Of a DNA stretch of 64,000 nucleotides, positions 41,869 through 54,783 are shown one piece after another (position 1 is the first letter of the stretch; each line of letters opens with the position of its first letter). The notes under the pieces were generated by a model. The model ran no database searches. It was not told the DNA's origin and worked only from the letters and a program-made list of their open reading frames with translations. Source of the DNA: Adineta ricciae (taxonomy: Eukaryota > Rotifera > Eurotatoria > Adinetida > Adinetidae); the NCBI GenBank assembly GCA_905250025.1, contig CAJNOJ010000127.1, forward strand, positions 124,001-188,000, read 5' to 3'. The translations under genes and the position numbers were made by a program.

Positions 41869-44800
41869 ATGGAAGGCAAGCTCATCGGTAAAAGTACGAT
41901 CATCGAAATTCCAGAGAATCCATTGAGAACTATAACAGTCGAAGAATTGTACGATGACGGCAAATTTGATTTTTCTAAGATGGAAGAGAAAGATTTGTTT
42001 CTTCTACTAGAGTACGATATCAAATATGTTTTTTTCTGCTTTGAGACACTTCTTTGTTTTGAATTTAAGGTCATCGCGAGATGGTTTAACAGATGATCAA
42101 GTTAACGAACGACTCGAAAAGGTAAAAATATGTTATATTTAGTTCGATTCTGTAATGAGAAATTGCAGTTTGGACCAAACAAAATAGAAGAAAAGAAAAG
42201 AAATCCGATATTAAAATTTCTCTCATTCATGTGGAATCCATTGTCTTGGGTAATGGAAATAGCAGCCATTGTTGCCATTGCTCTAACAAATGGTGGAGGA
42301 GAACCACCGAATTGGCAAGATTTTATTGGCATCGTTCTACTTCTAATCGTAAATTCCGCAATTAGCTTCATCGAAGAACGAAATGCTGGAAATGCTGTTC
42401 AAGCATTGCAAGAATCCATAGCACCAGAAGCGAAAGCGAAACGTGATGGCGAATGGAAAGTTATTGAAGCATCGATGCTTGTTCCCGGAGATATAATAAG
42501 CCTTAAATTAGGTGATGTTGTACCTGCTGATGCACGAGTTATCGGTAAGAAGACAAGTTCTTTACGATGAGGTTAACGATATTGAACAATTTTCAAACGT
42601 TTAGCTGTACATGGACAACTTCTGATGAATCAAGCAGCATTGACGGGTGAATCACTTCCGGTTAAGAAAGAGATTGGTGATGAGCTGCTGTCTGGCGCTA
42701 TTTGTAAACAGGGAGAAGCTGAGGCTATTGGTTTGTTTGATTCCTAACTTTTGGTTCTGAAACGTATTTTGTCTAATCATCTAGTGATGGGTACTGGAAA
42801 ATATTCCTTTATGGGAAAAACCATTGGCTTGGTTGGGAAACACGATGACACCGCACATTTGCAAATAGTTATGGGTCGTATTGGGATGTTTTGCATATGT
42901 TGTATCGTAATATTCTTGATTGCTCAGATTGTAGTTATGTAGTATGTATTTACAAATGATGAATGTTTAGGTTAGCGTATACTTGCATTGTTTTAGTGGT
43001 GTGTTTCGCTATGAATATCGACGCGGAATGAACAATTTGATTGTTACTTTAATTGGTGGTATTCCAACAGCAATGCCCACAGTACTGTCTGTGACGTTAG
43101 CGCTCGGTGCTAGACAACTATCCAAACAAAAGGCAATTGTAACACATGTGTCAGCAATAGAAGAACTCGCTGCTGTCACCATCTTATGTTCGGACAAAAC
43201 GGGAACATTGACACTGAATAAACTTGTCATCGATAGACAAACTTTGAAACAATACTCGGATGTGGGATTGGATGACATTATTCGATATGCAGCTATTGCA
43301 TCACGAACTCATCATCAAGATGCAATGTAACTCTTCCAGAAAATAAACAGGAGAATAATAATTTGACATTGGTTTCTTTTAGTGACGCTTGTATAACGGA
43401 AGCAGCTGGTGATATTCAAAGCATACGTAAAGGCATTGAAGAATTACATTTTAAGCCGTAAGTTGCAATGTACTCGTGTACTTCTCGGCACAAGTTGTTT
43501 TCTGTTAAGATTCAATCCTACGGATAAACGTACGGAGATCACGTACAGAACTATCAACGATGGCAAGGTGCATCGCATTTCGAAAGGAATGTCACGTGTC
43601 ATATTAGAACTGTGTACGCGCGATAAAACGGACGAATTGATAGAACAATTGCAGAAGGATGTAGATGAATTTGCCAGTCGAGGTCTCCGATCATTAGCTG
43701 TTGCTATTGAAGATGTTACAAGTGGAGAGGTTGGTGGAAAAGGAAACGGTTTTAAGTTAATCGGCCTCTTACCGATCTACGATCCACCACGCGAAGACAC
43801 AAAGGAAACGATTGATCGTGCAATTGAACTAGGTACAGATATCTCTTTCTCTTCAACAAGTGAAACTGTTTGTCTCATTACAATCAAGGTATCAAAGTTA
43901 AAATGGTAACTGGCGATCAGCTAGCTATTGCCAAGGAAACTGGCCGACGTCTTGGAATTGGTGACAATATGTTTCTGTCGAAAGTTCTCAAAGATGGGCC
44001 ACCGGAAGGTTCAGCTTATCTAGATATTGATGATTTAGTTTTGCATGCTGACGGCTTTTCTGGTGTTTATCCTGAACACAAATACGAGATTGTCGAACGA
44101 CTACAAAATATGGGTCATATGATTGCTATGACCGGTGATGGTGTAAATGATGCACCTGCACTGAAAAAAGCCAATGTCGGAATCGCTGTTGCCGATGCAT
44201 CCGATGCAGCACGTTCAGCAGCTGATATCGTTTTAACAGAACCTGGCTTATCAATTGTGATTGACGGTAAACAGAGCATTTTCTTCCTATAAGAAAGTAA
44301 CACTTGTCTCTTCCATTTAAATCTACAGCTGTTCTCGGTGCGCGCAAGATCTTTCAATCCATGAGAAACTATTCTGTATATACATGTTCCATGACTATTC
44401 GTTTATTAGTTGGTTATTCAATACTTCTTTTTGCTTTTCAATATGATTTTCCATCATTTATGGTAGATAAAAGCTTTTCAAAATTCTTCCTATATTCTTT
44501 TCACCAAAACATCTCGCTGTTCGTTAGTTACTCATCCTGACCCTTCTCAATAACGGCACAATGATGACGATTTCAAAAGATCGTGTCGAGCCATCTCCAT
44601 ATCCAACAAAGTGGCTACTATCAGACGTTTTCATCCACGCAATTGTATACGGAATATACTCAGCACTCTCCACAGTGGCACTCTTCCTCATCATTATTAA
44701 AACGAGTTTTTTTCAAGAAAGATTCGATGTAAATGAAATACACTATCGTCCATTGGATAGTCCCACTGCTCCTGGCTGGAATGATCCAGTATTAAATTCA

Positions 44801-45528
44801 ATTATCTATTTGCAAGCTTCAATAATGAGTCATGGACTGATATTCATCACCCGCTCTCGAACATTTTTCTTTCTTGATCGACCATCGTTTATGTTAGTTA
44901 TTTCTTTTGTATTAGCACAACTTATCGCGACGCTGATTGCTGTCTATGCCAATTGGGGATTTGCTAATGTGGCCGCTTGTGGTTGGACATGGGCTGGAAT
45001 TGTCTGGATATGGAATCTCATTTGGTTCTTTCCGTTCGATTTAATAAAAGTACCGAATTGAAAAAAAACACATGATAAAATGTTATGAAATTTATCTTTT
45101 AGTTTGCTCTGGCGGCATACTTTGAGCCGAAGAAAAAATTAGCTATCGAAGAAACTTTACAGATCGAACCGTCGACTCCAGAACAACGTTCACGTCGTGA
45201 AATTATGACATCTGCGCAGAAGGGATCCACCCCCTCAATTGAACGCCGTCTGTCTACAATGAGTGAAAAAGGAAACAGTTCATTTGAAGAAACAATCGTC
45301 AGAGCAGCAGGAAGATATTTTGCTCCGCATACACGTGATCTAACCGTGTCACCATATCACCATCATCATCATCTCGCTCGAATGCTTGCTGGTAACAATG
45401 ATAACCTCTACCGAATCTCCGCCGATTCTGAAAATCTTCGAAAATTTTCATTAGTACAAGCTCATCATGCTGCCAGGATACTCAAAGCGCAAGAAGAAAG
45501 ATTAGAAAGTGAAACAACTCCCGTGTAA
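41869..45528 (+). CDS. P-type plasma-membrane H+-ATPase (P3A), 12 exons
   Basis: Exons 41869-42011, 42070-42121, 42169-42544, 42605-42730, 42785-42941, 42997-43326, 43383-43457, 43510-43832, 43889-44266, 44329-44462, 44528-45049 and 45103-45528; 1013 aa. It has [30 protein letters not shown] in M2, TGES at 204-207, [16 protein letters not shown] in M4, the phosphorylation site D351 in [34 protein letters not shown], and a C-terminal cytosolic tail with a His run. These match plant and fungal proton pumps, not animal Na/K or Ca pumps. Unusual: M6 reads LLNNGT, so Asn707 replaces the Asp that plant and yeast pumps need for proton transport. P3A pumps are not normal animal genes; intron-rich and linked to animal genes, so long resident. 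Confidence 0.88.
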
Positions 45529-46064
45529 TTTTACTTGAAGACATTTGTTTCTCTTATCGTATTTATCAAAACATCGATTTCGTATTCATAGTTAAGAAAC
45601 ACTTATAACAACACAAATATTTCCTTTTTTCTCTCTTGTTATTGAATGAATAGAGGCAATAAAGTCAAGAATTCGAACTAGATGATATCTATCGTATCAG
45701 TAGGTTTACAATCGTTATATATCTGTAAGAAAGCAGTAAAAAATCATGATGGTAACGAGTATGACTTTGAAATTGTATTTCTTCTTTTCACATATGAGTA
45801 CATACATATCGAATGAAATTGTCATTGCAGTTATCTTCATTCGTTTGCGTCTCCACGGTTTGATTCCGAACAATTTTTCATTTTTGATTTCCTCTTGATA
45901 CAATTAACCTCTGTGTATACTTTCAAACGAACGTAATAAAGTAATAAATAGCTCTATTCGAAACAAAATTTCTTTCGTTTTTCTCTCGTATAAATAATCT
46001 ACATTTCTGTCAAACATGCACCTTAGGGATTTAACATCAATTCGACTGTAAGATACAATTGTCA
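45529..46064. other. Intergenic stretch, no gene seen
   Basis: 3' flank of the ATPase and upstream region of the CNNM gene; AT-rich, with several AATAAA motifs (for example near 45658). Nothing else was recognised. Confidence 0.45.
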
Positions 46065-48980
46065 ATGTTCATTCGTCAACTTTTCTTCCTATTCATTCTG
46101 ATGGGTGGTGCATTTAGTCGAACAATCCCTCATGGGTTCGATATTCTATCACTATTAAAGGTAATTTTACATGCGCTCGCCTAAGATAAACAAATTCTGT
46201 CCATATATTAGTCAGTAGAACTGACGACGAAGTATTCATTCCCGAAAATGACTGTCAATGATACATTTCTTTTCACGATGTTTCCATCAGCCAGCAGTGA
46301 CTATGTATTCAATGGGGATGGTAAACAAGAATGGCAAATAAAACGTGATAGTAACGTACAATTCACTGTCTATGGTATGTTGAAAAACTAACAGTTCGAC
46401 TGTCTTCTCTCATATCTATTTGATTAGGTAAAAACTTGAACGGAAGTGTGCTATCATTTACAACTCACTCCAGCTCATGTCTATTGGAGCAAAAAGATCA
46501 TACGTTTAGCTTAACATCGACCGCTTTAAATTCCAATGATTCTATGATTGAACAGGCTGTTTTGACGGTTAATTTACCGTATTATGGCTCGATATTGTAT
46601 GTTTGTCTTCAATCAGCGAACACGCCGGTTCCGTCACATCAAGGTGGCCGGTAAGTTGAGACTCTTCTAGTTTAGTTTCCAATTCAATTCCATCGATGAA
46701 TCTAGACCGACGTTAAGATTAATCGTTACTCGACCGACTTTACCTGTTTGGACAACTATTCTCTTGCTATTGGTTCTCCTCTTCTTATCAAGTCTTTTCT
46801 CCGGTCTAAATCTGGGTTTGATGTCATTAACACCACATGATCTCATCGTGATTCAAGAAGCTGGATCACCTAAAGACAGAGAATATGCGAAACGAATTTA
46901 TCCAGTTCGTAAACGTGGTAATTTTCTACTATGCACCATCCTTTTGGGCAATGTTCTGGTCAATTCAACGTCAACCATTCTTCTCGACACATTGATACAC
47001 GGTGTTCTGGCAGTAGCAGGGTCGACTTTAGCCATCGTCATCTTCGGTGAAATCATTCCGCAAGCCATCTGTTCGCGGCATGGTCTAAAAGTCGGTGCGA
47101 AGACCATCATACTCACTCGTATTTTTATGATCCTTACATTTCCCATCGCTTTCCCACTCAGTAAACTTCTTGATCTTATTCTCGGTAAGAACGAACGTTT
47201 TATGAAGCAGTTTTTCAACCAACCTACTCATAGGCGAAGAAGTTGCTTCGACATATACACGTAATCAGATGAGCGTATTATTGAAACACACAGCCATGCC
47301 TGATATTGAAGAACGAGAGAAAAATATCATGACTGGTGTACTGAGTTTGAAATCGAAGAAAATTCGTGATATCATGACTCACCTAATCGATGTGTTTATG
47401 CTTGAAGCTGATCAAATTGTTGACGATGACCTTATTTTAAGTGTGCATGGTTATGGATATTCACGAGTACCAGTTTATGAGAAACAACGGTAGGATGAAA
47501 ATAGCACCACTCATGTCATTTTAGACTTTGCCTTTGTTCTTTCAGTGAGAATATTATCGGCTTAGTGAATTTCCGTGACTTCGCACTACTGGACACTGAA
47601 TCAGGAAAGTTTACTGTAAGAAATGTGATGACTTTTTATAACCGTCGCTATGCGAAAATAGTCATGGCTGACGATTCGTGCTACGATGTATTCAATAACC
47701 TTAAAAAGGGTAAGGACCGAAGATCGTGATCACCATCTGACTACGTTGAACTTATTTTAGAACACCATCATATGGGTGTGGTAGTTGAACCTGACCCTAC
47801 TAGTGAAAAAGATCCTAAACCTCGAGCAATTGGTATTGTTACTTTGGAGGATATTATCGAAGAAATGATCCAAGAAGAAATCGTGGATGAAACAGATGTG
47901 TTCAGTAAGTGACAGAAACTGATTGAAGATTATTCATGAACAAGAAAACTTTTCAAATGATTGTAGCTGACAATCGTCGTAAAGTACGAAATGTTTTATC
48001 ACAGGGACCTAACTTTTCAGCATTCATTCGTCAAACGGATGCAGCAGATGATACAACAAATATCTCCGCTCAAATGAAAGTCGCTATTCTGCAATTTCTT
48101 TCCACAGGTAATTCCATTCTCATTCAAGGGAGTGATTGTCATGTTTTACTCCTATGTTCCAGCGGTTGATCCATTTACATCCCGATTCATCTCGCCAGAC
48201 ATTCTCGCTCATTTGTTAAACATGAACTTCTATCAGCAATTTGACTACGATGAAGACAAGGCGCAAAAGGATAGTCCTACCTACATATATGAATATGGAA
48301 AATCAGTGGATTATTTCGTACTGATTCTCAACGGACAAGCAGAACTTATAACTGGTAAAGAGAAAATTGTTAGCATTGTTGGTCCATTTTCTTACTTTGG
48401 CGTTAGTGCATTACTTCCTGTAAGTTTGATTTTCTGTCTCGGTGACATTTTCAATGATGAGATTTCCTTTCGATAATAGAACGCCAATAATGAAGTCGAA
48501 GATGTTCTGCATGCTAAAGATCATCAAGTTCGACCTCTGATACCTGATTTCAGCTTACGTGTTTGTGAAAATCTACAGATTTTACGCATCCGTCGAAAAC
48601 ATTGGTTAGCAGCCGTTCGCGCTAATTTCTTCGAGAACAAGCAAAGTTCTACTACTACCCCTTCATCGATACCCAATTCAAACAACAAACAAATTGATTT
48701 TCTAACACAAGAACTAGAGAAAGCCAATTGTGTCTACAAGTTGCAAGCCAGCGTTAAACCAATCAATGAATCGACCGAGAAAGCACGCGATCGAGCGGTG
48801 TCTTTCACAGCAACAAAGGATTTGTTACAAGCCGAAGCAGATCATAAGAACAATGCCAGTCGATATCGTTCGTCGTCCGGTTTACAGACTGTAAACAAAA
48901 CGTCGTCTGACAACACATCCATATCGAATGGGCACGTGCCAAATGCAACCGACGATCAATCAGATCTAACTAGCTTATAG
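46065..48980 (+). CDS. CNNM/ACDP-type metal (Mg2+) transporter, 10 exons
   Basis: Exons 46065-46160, 46212-46374, 46428-46650, 46706-47184, 47234-47489, 47546-47709, 47761-47904, 47967-48107, 48163-48419 and 48480-48980; 807 aa. Order: signal peptide, extracellular domain, DUF21 membrane domain ([32 protein letters not shown]), a CBS pair ([28 protein letters not shown]), and a cyclic-nucleotide-binding-like domain ([14 protein letters not shown]), then a disordered tail. This is the full architecture of animal cyclin M proteins, which move Mg2+ at the plasma membrane. All introns are 50-60 bp and keep frame. Its 3' end converges on the decarboxylase, 112 bp apart. Confidence 0.9.
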
Positions 48981-49092
48981 AGACTCGATTGATGTTTGAT
49001 TTCATTCGATAACGAAAAAAATATATATCTTTCAAAAGGAATCGTACAAATTATTTATTAAAAGCTTTTATTTTTTTGAATATTAAAAAAAT

Positions 49093-50619
49093 CTAACAAA
49101 TGATATGAACGGTTTGTTTGTGCTTGCTCTTATTTGCATGTGATGTTACTTTATCGTCATGCTGTTTCGATCGTCGATGTTGATGATGCTTATTCTTGTC
49201 TGACACTTGCAATAAATCAGCCAATTCTTGATGCCCATATTCGTTGGCTAAACGAATCAATACAAGTCGAATATCTTCAAGAAGAATCGAAGCGATGTTG
49301 TGCGTAAAAGTTTCTCGTACAACGATACGGCAGACAGTTATATGATTCGCATTTGCTGCAAGTGTATATGCCGGTATAATCCAACCACATTCCTTTAAAC
49401 GTTGGACAAGAACTGTTTCATTAAATTGAAGTTTTTTGCCAGGATTCAAGGAAAATGCCACCATAGGTAATGAAGGTCTGTCGTTTTGACTACGGATAAG
49501 GAACAAGTCATCACCTATGGATGCTAAAGAATCAGCCAAGTACGTAGCATTGTTAATTGATATTTGCATAATTCGTTGGTAACCTTCCATACCTAATCGG
49601 AGAAATTGATAATATTGAGCGATAACATTCGCAGCAGAACGTGAAAAGTTCAGATTAAATGTCGGTTCATCAATACCAAGATAATTCACATGAAAGATTA
49701 AATCTTCCGGTAGATCCTCTTTACCACGCCAAATAACCCAACCTAAACCAGGTAACACCAAGCCATATTTGTGTCCACTTGTATTAATTGATCGAACCTG
49801 TTCTAATCGAAAATCCCATTCGATTTCGGGAAAAACAAAAGGAGCAATCATAGCTCCAGAAGCGCCATCAACATGAATCGGAATATCCAATCTTTTGTCG
49901 TGTTTCAGTTTCAATAGAGCACCATTCAATCGTTTGATATCTTCGAATTCGCCTGTTAACGTCGTACCGAGGATAGCGAGTACACCGCATGTATTTTCAT
50001 CACATTGTGCAATAACTTGATCGATATTGAGAGTGTAGGAATCTTCTTCTAACGGGATTATTCGAACATCGATATCGAAATATCGGCATAATTTCAAAAC
50101 AGAAACGTGAACAGCAGCGCTGAATATCAAATTACATCGAGTGGTGATCTCTTCGATCTTCTTTCCATGTTTAGCAGCTTGCTTAGCTCGCCAACGCCAT
50201 TTAAGGGCTAGACCACCTAACATAATGGCTTCACTCGATCCAACAGTTGCAGTGCCAACAGCACCACCTTCTTCAATCGATGGAGCATGGAATAAATTAG
50301 CTAAAATATTGATACATCGATCTTGAATTTCATTACTATGAGCATATTGACTTGTGTCAACTAGATTCTTGTTTAAATTCTTCATCATTAAATGCAGACA
50401 CGCATCATCGACTTCAGTTGTGACAAATGAAGCTAAATTTAGATCAGGATTGCCGTCCAGTCTGAGTTCACTACGAATGATGGAAGATGCAGCTTGTTCT
50501 GTTAATGGTTGATCAGGCATTCGGAATTTTGGAACATCGTTGTTAACCTCGATAAAACGTGCTAAATGGCCGAGCATGGGTTCGTCATCTCCGCTTGGAA
50601 CATGGTACGATAACGACAT
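49093..50619 (-). CDS. Glutamate decarboxylase, plant/bacterial (GadB) type
   Basis: Single exon. I take the ATG at 50619 (508 aa, starting MSLSYHV); the frame is open 36 codons further, but that part is hydrophobic and unlike the family. The PLP lysine is K284 in SGHKYG; HVDGASG, GSSEAIMLGGLALKWRWR, WDFRLEQVRSI, GWVIWR and NFSRSAANVIAQYYQFLRLG are all typical of the GadB/plant GAD clade, not of the animal GAD65/67 clade. The enzyme makes GABA and CO2 from glutamate, using up a proton. The tail is rich in His and Lys (KNKHHQHRRSKQH) and may be regulatory, as plant GAD tails bind calmodulin (inference). Likely acquired by transfer. Confidence 0.87.
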   Translation of the reverse strand: MSLSYHVPSGDDEPMLGHLARFIEVNNDVPKFRMPDQPLTEQAASSIIRSELRLDGNPDLNLASFVTTEVDDACLHLMMKNLNKNLVDTSQYAHSNEIQDRCINILANLFHAPSIEEGGAVGTATVGSSEAIMLGGLALKWRWRAKQAAKHGKKIEEITTRCNLIFSAAVHVSVLKLCRYFDIDVRIIPLEEDSYTLNIDQVIAQCDENTCGVLAILGTTLTGEFEDIKRLNGALLKLKHDKRLDIPIHVDGASGAMIAPFVFPEIEWDFRLEQVRSINTSGHKYGLVLPGLGWVIWRGKEDLPEDLIFHVNYLGIDEPTFNLNFSRSAANVIAQYYQFLRLGMEGYQRIMQISINNATYLADSLASIGDDLFLIRSQNDRPSLPMVAFSLNPGKKLQFNETVLVQRLKECGWIIPAYTLAANANHITVCRIVVRETFTHNIASILLEDIRLVLIRLANEYGHQELADLLQVSDKNKHHQHRRSKQHDDKVTSHANKSKHKQTVHIIC

Positions 50620-51375
50620 TGTGCGATGATTGTTTTGGAAACAAGTAAAGATTAAGTCAAATGTATACACACGCCGATTATCTGAAAATAAAGAAAAGAA
50701 TACCGTGACTAATGTCATCATAATCAAACACCAATCAGATAGTTTCGATAGTTGCCTCTATGTACACTAGAAAAAACAATAAACTGATAAAATCACCAAA
50801 AATTGAGCATAATGAAGGCAAAGATATAAACGAAATATACACAACACTCAGCGATGGCTTTATTTCCCAAATGAATCAAACATAATCATTTGGTACGTTT
50901 TACTGTAGTATATAGTCTATATGAATGCAAAAGCATAGTCACGCCTGAAGGGTATGGGTGGCTTTCAAATATACACCCGTTCTCCTCTCTGCTTGTTTGA
51001 ATGGATACTTTTTCTTGTTTATACTTGATACAACTTGAATGTATGACAATAAAGGTACGAGCAATTTCGATGACGAAAAGGTTACATGGTATAACGGGTA
51101 AACTCGAGATATCTTATAAAGAATGATAAAATATTAATTTATGATATTGGATTATATTTCATCAGCATGAATTCATCGAATAAGGTGAGGTTATAGTCCA
51201 CAGTATGATCGAGACATGTACGTATCCACTTATCCGTACATACTCCTAGAATCCGTCTGGCTATGGTGATTACATGAAATAGATCGATTCATACCTTAAA
51301 GTACTAACTATTGAAAAAAACAAAAAAGACTAGTTTATTGCGATAAGTGATGACGTGTACAAGTCAAAGCTAATA
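50620..51375. other. Intergenic stretch, no gene seen
   Basis: Upstream of the decarboxylase and 3' of the channel gene. AT-rich; nothing recognised. Confidence 0.45.
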
Positions 51376-52999
51376 TCACTTATCAACAGTAGCATTGGTC
51401 ATAGGTTGAATAGTAGATTTTGTTTTTTTCTTGCGCTCCGCGAGACAATGACGCAACAGTCGATAGATAAGTTCACATAATTCAATTACGCTCAAAACAC
51501 TCAATCCGATCCATCTAAACAGCCAACACGAAGCATGATTAATTTAGGGCAAAGGAAACGAATATCTTTTCCACTTACAATCCTGTTTGTCCGCCGATTG
51601 CAGAAAAAGTATCAACAATTGACAATTTCGCTTCTTGAATATATTCAACAGTATATTTATTGCTGCAAGACACTTGCACCTTCAAATAATTCCGATTGAA
51701 ATAATAATCAAAATTTTGTGTAATATTACTGGGAAGTAGAACACTGATATTTGCTAATGGATTTGATATTAGACTTTGCCATTTTTCTTTATCGCCTTCG
51801 GATGGTGCACCCTGTGCACTGACGACCGTTTTAAAATCAACGTGTTTACATTGAGAAACACATCGTGAACACCATTGAGATTGAAGAGAATCATCAGACG
51901 ACAATTGTTGCCTAGCACGAAGTGCACATGCAAGTTGACCAATCAAACTATTACATCCGTCGGCTGAAATAAGGATATTTTCATTCGTAAATATCTTTCG
52001 AGTAAAAAATGGAATTGGAAAAATGCATGAGCATTGAGAGTATATGTAAGACTGTTGACATAATTCCATACATAAAGATTCCGAATAAACGACATCAACC
52101 GATGCCGCTGGATCAATAAACGTTGATGTATATAGGCCACGTAGATCATCGGCAACAGATGCTGTGCAATTGGAATAAGGATATGGTAGGAACGTTGTTT
52201 CACTTTTCTGATAAGTTATCAAACTTGATGTACCCGGTTGAAGGTAAATACCTGTTTCAGTCGGTACAGGGAATTCATCGTTATCATGCAAAGTTAGCAG
52301 AAGACCGTTATCGTACCAAGTCGTAGGGTAAAATAGTTCTTGTGGTATATAAAGCCACAAAGTTAGACCTTCTCGCACAAAAACTGCGTCGCCATAATCA
52401 CTTACAGTAAAAACTGTTCCTGATGCTTTCCAATTAAATGTATAACAAATACCCAAAGCGGGTGATATCGATGCTGTAAATGCATTCGAACAATCGATTC
52501 CATTGTAATCACATTTGAGTAGAATATCAGTCAGCTGGAAGCCGATTGAAATAAATTCATCAATTTGATTCCGGTTGAACAAATCAACAATAAATGGAAT
52601 GAGAAGTGAGCTAAGAAAAGTTTCGTTATATGTCGCATTCGATGATGTCAAACGATGATAAAACGAAACTAAAGATTGATTTAAGTGATCGGAACGATAA
52701 GGATTGCCACTGCAAACAGTAACAGCCGGAAATGCCATGTGACGGTCGAGTCGTATCTCGACTTTAGTTTGTGTCGGATAGGAAAAATATTGTAAAACAT
52801 TCGATATAACAAAATAGAACATGACACCGCATGTTATGGTAAATGAACATACCCAAAATATCCGATTAAATTTCGAATAAGCACGACCTACACTTCGTAA
52901 GCCGTGTGTTGAAGTGGCGATTAAATAATCGAGAATAATTGATTGACGACGTCGTTTAACGAAGTGTTTAGGATTGCTGGAACCGACAATATCATCCAT
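51376..52999 (-). CDS. DEG/ENaC-family sodium channel subunit
   Basis: Exons 52999-51579 and 51514-51376 on the minus strand (519 aa). The second exon was too short for a simple frame search but is secure: it completes TM2 with the family signature (GGQTGLWIGLSVLSVIELCELIY split as GGQTGL, then WIGLSVLSVIE). TM1 is near residues 48-70 (WVCSFTITCGVMFYFVI), followed by FPAVTVCSGNPYR, the hallmark after TM1, and a Cys-rich extracellular loop. The intracellular C-terminus is short. These trimers are amiloride-sensitive cation channels gated by peptides, protons or force. The frame is open 33 codons upstream, so a longer N-terminus cannot be excluded. Confidence 0.88.
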
Positions 53000-54783
53000 C
53001 GATTGTATATTTAACAAAAAAATTCGATATGAGGTAGCGATCGCTACTTTCTTTTCTCTTATATGATATTTTCTTGTAGAGAAAGTCGCAAACGACACTT
53101 TTTATTTCCTTCACGGTTATGAAAAAAATTCAAAGATGCCAGTTTTTCATTTCTTTGAAACGTTTCAAGTAATGAAATCCGGTTGTCAGCATTGCAGAGA
53201 TTGATTTTTACTCATTTTTCACTAACAAAAAATACTTCAAGATATTTCTTAACATGATTGTCGTCGCTTAGCGTTATGCAGAAGTGTCAGAAACGATACA
53301 TCCAAGTTATCGTCCAAAATTATTACTAACTTGTCATAGTGATATGATTTTCTACTATGAGTTTGTCGGTTCGTGCACGATATTAAGTACTTGAAATGCT
53401 TGCAGATATCTCGAACCGAATTGTTGGCTGCCAGACACAAGGTAAGCAATAATCGTATGACAGCTTCTTCGTTCGATGAGTTGTCAAACAAAAAGCTACT
53501 TCTTTATGAATTGAACTTCTGCTGTCATTTACAATGTGATCTTTGAATACGAGCGGATTGACTTAATGAGAATGTTTTGGCTTTCGCGACATATCACTCA
53601 CCCTTTCACCCAATAAGCGCTTTGCCATGAAAGATGCTTAAATCATGTTCGTTGGTATTCGGTCGAATATTTTACGGTTCGATATCCATCATTCTCTATC
53701 TCGTATTAACAGAACTGTTTAATGAGACGCTAATCTCTCCTGTACATAAAGCGTTCTTCATTATTATACACGTTTTTCCCTCGTGATCTAATCTGATCTT
53801 CAATCAACATTCTTCACTACATACATATTAGCTTTGCATTTGGACAAGTGTATTAAAACACGCAGAATGTATTAGAATGCGACTCGAGTTTTACTGACAC
53901 AAATTTGTTTGTGTATACATTCTAGCTCTGGTCTCGCGTTGACTTAACAAAAACTGAATGTGCTCTTTTGATCGCCCAAATCACTCTGGGAGTACTTACA
54001 TTCTATGCATGTTTCCAAAATTACAATTCGGTATTTCCAATTGTATAATTTTGTCGAAGCAGATTCATCTGAGAAAGACATCTATATTTACTCTTTGAAT
54101 CTTATTTGATGCGTAATAAGTTATGAGCGAGATTTCATCAGACAAGCAATTTCTGCATTCTCTGTGATACATAATACAGATGAAATTAGACAATTATTTC
54201 GCTCAAGGAAACTTTATTCGATTCTAATGAAACATACCACCTGTTTTTCATATATTCATATTTCACCAATATCACTTCAACAGAATGTCATCCGAGAAAG
54301 AGTTACCTTAAAAGGTAACAACAAAGTAAACGCAATCATTAGTGACACACTCTCGCCTTCCTAGTAAATCATCGGAAAAGAAATGTCTCAAATGATGCAA
54401 TAATGAAAGTATATTCTCCACCAATAACATTCGTATTCATTATAACTACAAAAAGGTGATAACAACATTTTGCTCTGAACGAAATCTTAACTTAAATTGT
54501 AAATCGAATTAGAAAAGTCAAAGTTGGCATATGTCTAAGCAAATAAACACATTCTTTTCTGAGTCAATAATGACAACCAAGGACAACGACACAATTGTAT
54601 TGTGTGTTATCAAAGATACATTGGCTTTTCGTCGACTATAGAGATGAAGTCAACGACTCTCTTTCCATGAATTTCACAATCATCCGCGAAAATCTTATTC
54701 TTTTCACTTCATATATATCTTCTTCGTCATGTTGTTGAAGAAGATCACACAGTCACACTCTCATACCACACAAAAAGTCAAAT
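53000..54783. other. Long intergenic stretch, no gene seen
   Basis: About 1.8 kb AT-rich DNA without a convincing frame, repeat or RNA gene. A TATA-like catatatat lies near 54710, about 75 bp before the SDR start. Confidence 0.45.

Noticed and set aside
41869..45528. Proton ATPase as plant or fungal contamination
   Set aside because: It has rotifer-like 42-65 bp introns and sits on gap-free sequence with DEG/ENaC, CNNM and GPCR genes.
49093..50727. Start of the decarboxylase at 50727 (544 aa)
   Set aside because: The 36 extra N-terminal residues are hydrophobic and unlike any GAD; the ATG at 50619 fits the family start.
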